Shown: piece after piece, positions 7,226-10,721 of the stretch
Numbering within the stretch: position 1 is the first letter of the stretch
How the letters are laid out: each line of letters starts with the position of its first letter
Position numbers and translations under genes: made by a program
Source of the DNA: RYN-433 sp036558265
Lineage (GTDB): Bacteria; Planctomycetota; Phycisphaerae; Tepidisphaerales; Tepidisphaeraceae
NCBI GenBank assembly: GCA_036558265.1
Contig: DATBFY010000383.1
Coordinates: 1-10,721 of the forward strand
Length of the DNA: 10,721 bases
Reading direction: 5' to 3'
The notes under the pieces: generated by a model
What the model saw: only the letters and a program-made list of their open reading frames with translations
Told to the model about the DNA's origin: nothing
Database searches by the model: none

Positions 7226-9235
7226 TCATCCTTCCGACGGCGCGCTCGTGTTGTCATCCACCTGCGTCGGGTTCACCGGGACCATCTGCAGGTCGCTGCT
7301 CAACAAGGCCCGGGCGCCTTCCACGATCTCGTTGATCGTGAACGGCTGGCCCTGCACCTTGTTCAGGCCCCGCGCATCCACCAGGTACCGCCCCCGTAGG
7401 AGTAGCCGCAACTGCCCCATGTTCAGCTCCGGCACCAGCACCTTGTCGAACCGCTTGAAGACCTCGCCCAACCCCGCGGGCATGGGGTTGAGATACCGCA
7501 GGTGACACGCCGACGCCGCCACCCCCTGCTTCTGCAATTCCAGCGTCGCCGCCTTGATCGCGCCGTACGTGCCGCCCCACCCCACCAGCAGCAGGTCGCC
7601 GTTATCCGCGCCCGTCCACAGATATGCCGGCCCCGCCGGCCGAACCCCCGCCACCTTCGCCGCCCGCAGGCTCACCATCCGCTGGTGGTTCGCCGGGTCG
7701 TACGAGACGTTCCCCGTCACGTCCTGTTTCTCCAGCCCGCCGATGCGGTGCTCCAGCCCCGGCGTGCCGGGAATCGCCCACGGCCGCGAACCGTCCGCGT
7801 TTCGCAAATACGGGTGGAACGTCTGACCGTCGTTCAGCCCCGTCGCGTGCTCGATCGGGATCTTCGCCAGCCTGGCGAACTCCGGGATCAGCCACGGCTC
7901 CGATCCGTTGGCGATATAGCCGTCGGTCAGCAGCACGACCGGCGTCATGTACCGCGTCGCGATCCGGAACGCCTCGATCGCCGCCTCGAAGCAGTCGCTC
8001 GGCGACGCCGCCGCGATCACCGGCGCCGGGCACTCCCCGTTGCGGCCGAACATCGCCTGCAGCAGGTCCGCCTGCTCGGTCTTGGTCGGCAGGCCCGTCG
8101 AAGGTCCCCCGCGCTGCACGTCCACCACGACCAGCGGCAGCTCGGTCATCACCGCCAGCCCGATCGCCTCCCCCTTGAGCGCCAGCCCCGGCCCGCTCGT
8201 CCCCGTCGCGGCCAGCCACCCCCCGAACGCCGAGCCGATCGCCGCCCCGATCGCGCAGATCTCATCCTCCGCCTGGAACGACACCGCCCCGAAGTGCTTC
8301 AGATCCGCCACCCCCTCCAGGATCGGCGACGCCGGCGTGATCGGGTACGACGCGTAAAAGAGGTTCTTCCCCGCCAGCCGCGCCGCCGTCACCATCCCGA
8401 TCACCAACGCCTCGTTCCCCGTCACCTTGCGATAAACCCCCGGCGGCAGCTTCGCCTTCTCCACCCGGTACTGCTCGCTGAAGAGCTCCGCCGTCTCGCC
8501 GAAGTGATAACCCGCCTTCAGCGTCGCCGCGTTCGCCGCCGCCACCGCCGGCATCTTCTTCGCGAACTTCACGTCGATGTAGTGCAGCGTCGGATCCAGC
8601 GGCCGATCGTAAAGCCAGTAGCACAACCCCAGCGCGAAGAAGTTCTTGCACCGGTCCACCTGCTTGGCCGTCAGCCCCGATTCCTTCAGCGCCTGCGAAT
8701 TGAGCTTGTTGATCGGCACGCGGATCACCCGCCACCGCGCCAGCGTCCCGTCCTCCAGCGGGCTGGCGGTGTACCCCGCCTTCTTCAGGTCGCCCGCCTC
8801 GAACGCGTCGTCGTTGACGATCACGATGCCGCCCGGCTTGACCGCGCGCACGTTCGTCTTGAGCGCCGCCGGATTCATCGCCACCAGCGCGTCCACCTCG
8901 TCGCCCGGCGTGAAGATGTCGGAGTTGGAAAAGTGAATCTGGAACCCCGACACGCCCGCAAGGGTTCCCGCGGGCGCGCGGATCTCCGCCGGGAAATCCG
9001 GCAGCGTCGAGATGTCGTTCCCCACCAGCGCCGACGTATCGGTGAACTGCGTCCCCGCCAGTTGCATCCCGTCGCCGCTGTCCCCCGCGAAGCGGATCGT
9101 CACCTCGTCCAGCACGCGCCGCTGCTTGTCTCTGGCCGTTTGCCCGCCCCGACCCCCCGGATCATCGATTGCTGGCGGGACGCCCGCACCACAATTGGCC
9201 GTCGCCAATGCCGCCGATGCTGCTGCGCTCATCAC
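7226..9235 (-). CDS. korA: 2-oxoacid:ferredoxin oxidoreductase, fused gamma-alpha subunit (KorA-type)
   Basis: Partner of the beta subunit, 669 residues. The gamma domain comes first (about 43-225), with RFAGDSGDGMQLAG (48-61) and the FPAEIRAPAG loop. The alpha domain follows from about 270, with the signature YPITP (297-301), which contacts 2-oxoacid and ThDP in this family. Other alpha elements are GTSGPGLALKGEAIG, DVQRGGPSTGLPTKTEQADL and TDGYIANGSEPW. The alpha C-terminus ends with a typical MGQLRLLLRGRYL...KVQGQPF segment. This gamma-alpha fusion with a separate beta is the two-subunit KorAB layout. The start is ATG 9235, supported by GAAGGA ten bases upstream. Oddly, residues 1-40 are not family-like and include the peptide from a G/C palindrome; the conserved part begins at VLDEVTIRFAG. 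GTG (residue 41) is an alternative start but lacks a ribosome site. Confidence 0.88.
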   Translation of the reverse strand: MMSAAASAALATANCGAGVPPAIDDPGGRGGQTARDKQRRVLDEVTIRFAGDSGDGMQLAGTQFTDTSALVGNDISTLPDFPAEIRAPAGTLAGVSGFQIHFSNSDIFTPGDEVDALVAMNPAALKTNVRAVKPGGIVIVNDDAFEAGDLKKAGYTASPLEDGTLARWRVIRVPINKLNSQALKESGLTAKQVDRCKNFFALGLCYWLYDRPLDPTLHYIDVKFAKKMPAVAAANAATLKAGYHFGETAELFSEQYRVEKAKLPPGVYRKVTGNEALVIGMVTAARLAGKNLFYASYPITPASPILEGVADLKHFGAVSFQAEDEICAIGAAIGSAFGGWLAATGTSGPGLALKGEAIGLAVMTELPLVVVDVQRGGPSTGLPTKTEQADLLQAMFGRNGECPAPVIAAASPSDCFEAAIEAFRIATRYMTPVVLLTDGYIANGSEPWLIPEFARLAKIPIEHATGLNDGQTFHPYLRNADGSRPWAIPGTPGLEHRIGGLEKQDVTGNVSYDPANHQRMVSLRAAKVAGVRPAGPAYLWTGADNGDLLLVGWGGTYGAIKAATLELQKQGVAASACHLRYLNPMPAGLGEVFKRFDKVLVPELNMGQLRLLLRGRYLVDARGLNKVQGQPFTINEIVEGARALLSSDLQMVPVNPTQVDDNTSAPSEG
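9175..9187. repeat. Short G/C palindrome inside the 5' end of korA
   Basis: GCGGG (9175-9179) and CCCGC (9183-9187) flank ACG. On the coding strand the surrounding bases translate as GAGVPPA near residue 20 of KorA, a peptide that I associate with dispersed palindromic repeats of planctomycete-like genomes. It is similar in composition and symmetry to the element at 7176-7194, though not the same sequence. Confidence 0.4.
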
Positions 9236-9493
9236 GTCACCGTCCTTCGTCGTGTGGCCGGTGCGCGCCGCGCGGGAGGTGGGAACAACTTACGCAATAG
9301 CCTGCGAACGCGGCGCGACGCACCGACGCGGATCACTGGATCGGACTCTCAAAAATGCTAGCGACTGCGCTACCAGATCGCCAGCCCAAAGACCGTGCAC
9401 AACTGTTTGTGCGTGCCAAACTTCACGAACCCGGGGATAAGGTTAAAAGATTTAGTTGACGACAATCCGCGCACAGGTTCAAAATGACGGCGT
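9236..9493. promoter_or_regulatory. Intergenic region between divergent korA and hicB-like genes
   Basis: 258 bases with no convincing gene and no RNA gene that I recognise. It must hold the promoters of both divergent genes. Bases about 9436-9494 are AT-rich compared with everything around and lie just before the hicB-like ATG. Two weak plus-strand promoter readings are possible: TTCACG (9422-9427) with TAAAAG (9444-9449) at 16 bases, or TTGACG (9456-9461) with CAAAAT (9480-9485) at 18 bases. The second would make a nearly leaderless mRNA. A hairpin GCACAA-CTGT-TTGTGC (9397-9412), extendable by wobble pairs, could be an operator. No clear korA promoter was found on the minus strand. Confidence 0.3.
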
Positions 9494-9745
9494 ATGAAGC
9501 AGCGCTACCACACGATCATCAAACCCGACGTGAACGGAAGCTTCGTGGGTTGGGTCGAGGAGATCCCCGGCGCGCTCACCCACGGCCGTTCGCTCAACGA
9601 GTGCCGGGAACGCCTCCGCGCGGCGCTGCAGCTCATGCTCGAAACCCATCGCGACGAGGCCCGACAGGCCTTGGACAACTCCTGCATCCAGGAAGCGATC
9701 GAGGTCGACCTGCCTGAGCCGCAGTTCATGTCGCAGGTGCATTAG
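9494..9745 (+). CDS. HicB-family antitoxin-like protein, solitary
   Basis: Small cytoplasmic protein of 83 residues. The N-terminal part is the HicB-like fold: a first strand (RYHTIIKPD), then GSFVGWVEEIPGALTHGRSLNECRERLRAALQLMLE (about 15-50), with the strand-turn-helix pattern and the conserved E-x-PG found in these proteins. In HicAB modules HicB neutralises HicA, an mRNA interferase, and often represses its own promoter. Here no HicA-like frame exists on either side: upstream is the gap to korA and downstream a 185-base gap. No C-terminal DNA-binding domain is present; the protein ends in an acidic tail. Solitary short HicB-like proteins are common in bacteria and their role is often unknown. 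The start is ATG 9494; the ribosome site is weak. An ATG at 9484 is in another frame. Confidence 0.72.
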   Translation: MKQRYHTIIKPDVNGSFVGWVEEIPGALTHGRSLNECRERLRAALQLMLETHRDEARQALDNSCIQEAIEVDLPEPQFMSQVH

Positions 9746-9810
9746 TCAGCAAGCACGCAGCACCACCACGTCCGGGACGAGATCGCCCAACGCACCACCC
9801 ATCTTCCCTT

Positions 9811-9826
9811 CCCGTCGTCCGACGGG
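9811..9826. terminator. Candidate hairpin downstream of the hicB-like gene
   Basis: CCCGTC (9811-9816) pairs exactly with GACGGG (9821-9826) around a GTCC loop, 65 bases after the hicB-like stop. No T tract follows. It may end transcription of the plus-strand gene or be a simple symmetric element. Confidence 0.25.
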
Positions 9827-9862
9827 ACCACTCCACTCGTCTGCGCACCGCCACGTCTAGCG

Positions 9863-9879
9863 GCGGCCCAAAGGGCCGC
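9863..9879. terminator. Candidate bidirectional terminator hairpin
   Basis: GCGGCCC (9863-9869) and GGGCCGC (9873-9879) form a perfect 7-bp stem with an AAA loop, in the 185-base gap between the convergent hicB-like and sulfatase genes and 52 bases past the sulfatase stop. The position suits a shared terminator; the missing T run on both strands lowers confidence. I see no small gene in the gap 9746-9930. Confidence 0.35.
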
Positions 9880-9930
9880 GTGCCTCGTGTCTCAACGTCA
9901 TCGCGAATACCCCCGCGCCGCGCAACCCGA

Positions 9931-10721
9931 TTATTTCGGCGGCGTGTAGGGATCGGGCGTCCCCGGCGGTATCGGCGGATACTTCTTCAGGCTTTGCTCG
10001 AAATCCGCCACGATCTTCATCGCCGGACCGGCGTTCCACGAGTTCCGCATCCCGGTTTGCGGGTATTCCTCCTTCGGGTCGGTAATCAGGTCGAACGCCT
10101 TGGGGACGCCGAGCTTCAGCGGCGGCGTCCACCAGTCGCGCTGCTCGTCGTAGAAACAAACCTTCCAGTTCCGCCATTTCACGGCTTCCAGTCGATCCGC
10201 GACCAGGACCGGGAATCCTTCGCGATTCGACTTGTCGGATTTGCCCAGCAGGAAGTCCGCCTGATCCACCCCGTCGATCGGGCGATCGTCCGGCACCCGG
10301 CCGCCGCCCAGGTGCGCGAACGTCGTGAACGTATCCACCTCGTGCACGATCTCGTTGCTCACGCGACCCGCCGGCACCTTGTTCGGCCACCGGATGATGA
10401 ACGGCGCGCGCAGCGAGCCTTCCATGTGCGTGAAGTAGTAGCCGCGCCACGGCCCGCTCGAGCCCTGCCACGGCCAGGTCGCCTCCGGGCCATTGTCGCT
10501 CGTGAAGACGACGATCGTGCTGTCCCGCAACTTCAACTCGTCCATCGCGTCGAGGATCTCGCCGACGTGCGCGTCCATCTCCGCCAGGCAGTCCGGGAAG
10601 TCGCCCGCCCCCGTCTTGCCGGCGAACCGCGGGTTCGGCAGCGTCGGGAAGTGCACGAGTGTGAACGGCACGTACGCGTAAAACGGTTTACCGGCCGCGG
10701 CGCTGCGCTTCATGAAGTCGA
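9931..10721 (-). CDS. Sulfatase (arylsulfatase family S1), C-terminal part
   Basis: The gene runs off the right edge; the frame is open through the last bases, so the ATG at 10713 is internal. About 263 C-terminal residues are present of a protein usually near 450-550. Numbering from the internal M: KPFYAYVPFTLVHFP (9-23), where the His belongs to the active-site set; TIVVFTSDNGPEATWPW (66-82), with the metal-binding Asp-Asn; GPWRGYYFTHMEGSLRAPF (87-105), the block that normally carries the catalytic Lys; then a C-terminal subdomain with KAFDLITDPKEEYPQ, the usual nutrient-sulfatase ending. S1 sulfatases hydrolyse sulfate esters using formylglycine in a CxPSR motif, which would lie outside the window, as would a signal peptide. 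Such enzymes are abundant in planctomycetes that degrade sulfated polysaccharides. The substrate is not predictable here. Confidence 0.85.
   Translation of the reverse strand, partial: DFMKRSAAAGKPFYAYVPFTLVHFPTLPNPRFAGKTGAGDFPDCLAEMDAHVGEILDAMDELKLRDSTIVVFTSDNGPEATWPWQGSSGPWRGYYFTHMEGSLRAPFIIRWPNKVPAGRVSNEIVHEVDTFTTFAHLGGGRVPDDRPIDGVDQADFLLGKSDKSNREGFPVLVADRLEAVKWRNWKVCFYDEQRDWWTPPLKLGVPKAFDLITDPKEEYPQTGMRNSWNAGPAMKIVADFEQSLKKYPPIPPGTPDPYTPPK

Noticed and set aside
7135..7505. Short plus-strand frames starting in the heptanucleotide array
   Set aside because: They translate repeats (LVVSCQVSV, GTGGPPVF and similar) and then run antisense to korA, with no ribosome site.
7502..9361. A 619-residue plus-strand frame opposite korA
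   Set aside because: Extreme Arg content and no family features; it is the complement of korA.
9746..9930. Possible hicA or other small gene downstream of the hicB-like gene
   Set aside because: I read the three plus-strand frames and found no start with ribosome site and no HicA-like Gly-Ser-His pattern.

Overview
The window is high-GC bacterial DNA, densely coded, with long spurious open frames opposite and across the real genes. I infer a planctomycete-like bacterium, possibly Phycisphaerae. The reasons are a sulfatase, a fused gamma-alpha 2-oxoacid:ferredoxin oxidoreductase, a TPR protein with an iron-trafficking-like C-terminus, and short palindromic and heptanucleotide repeats. This rests on family knowledge and no search was run. 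No mobile element, rRNA, tRNA or CRISPR array was seen.

Plus-strand block, 1-6074. It opens with the 3' end of a luciferase-like flavin monooxygenase. A three-gene glycosylation cassette follows: a DPM1/GtrB-like family-2 glycosyltransferase with a membrane C-terminus (538-1755), then two tandem, clearly paralogous GT-C/GT39-like membrane glycosyltransferases (1752-3572 and 3591-5396). The first junction is an ATGA overlap and the second gap is 18 bases, so they are probably one transcript. The simple reading is that the GT2 enzyme makes a polyprenyl-phosphate sugar and the two GT-C proteins use it outside the membrane. A separately promoted gene (5475-6074) then encodes two TPRs joined to a YggX-like domain with two CxxC pairs.

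Minus-strand block, 6107-9235. Read from high to low coordinate, this is korA (fused gamma-alpha) then korB of a 2-oxoacid:ferredoxin oxidoreductase, which links a CoA-dependent oxidative decarboxylation to ferredoxin. The 99-base gap between them holds a perfect 19-base palindrome and six heptanucleotide repeats that run to within four bases of the korB start. A similar short G/C palindrome lies inside the 5' coding end of korA and gives it an odd N-terminal extension.

Right end, 9236-10721. A 258-base gene-free region with an AT-rich patch separates korA from a divergent solitary HicB-like gene (9494-9745). A 185-base gap with two hairpins lies between hicB and a convergent sulfatase whose N-terminal half, including the formylglycine site, is beyond the window.
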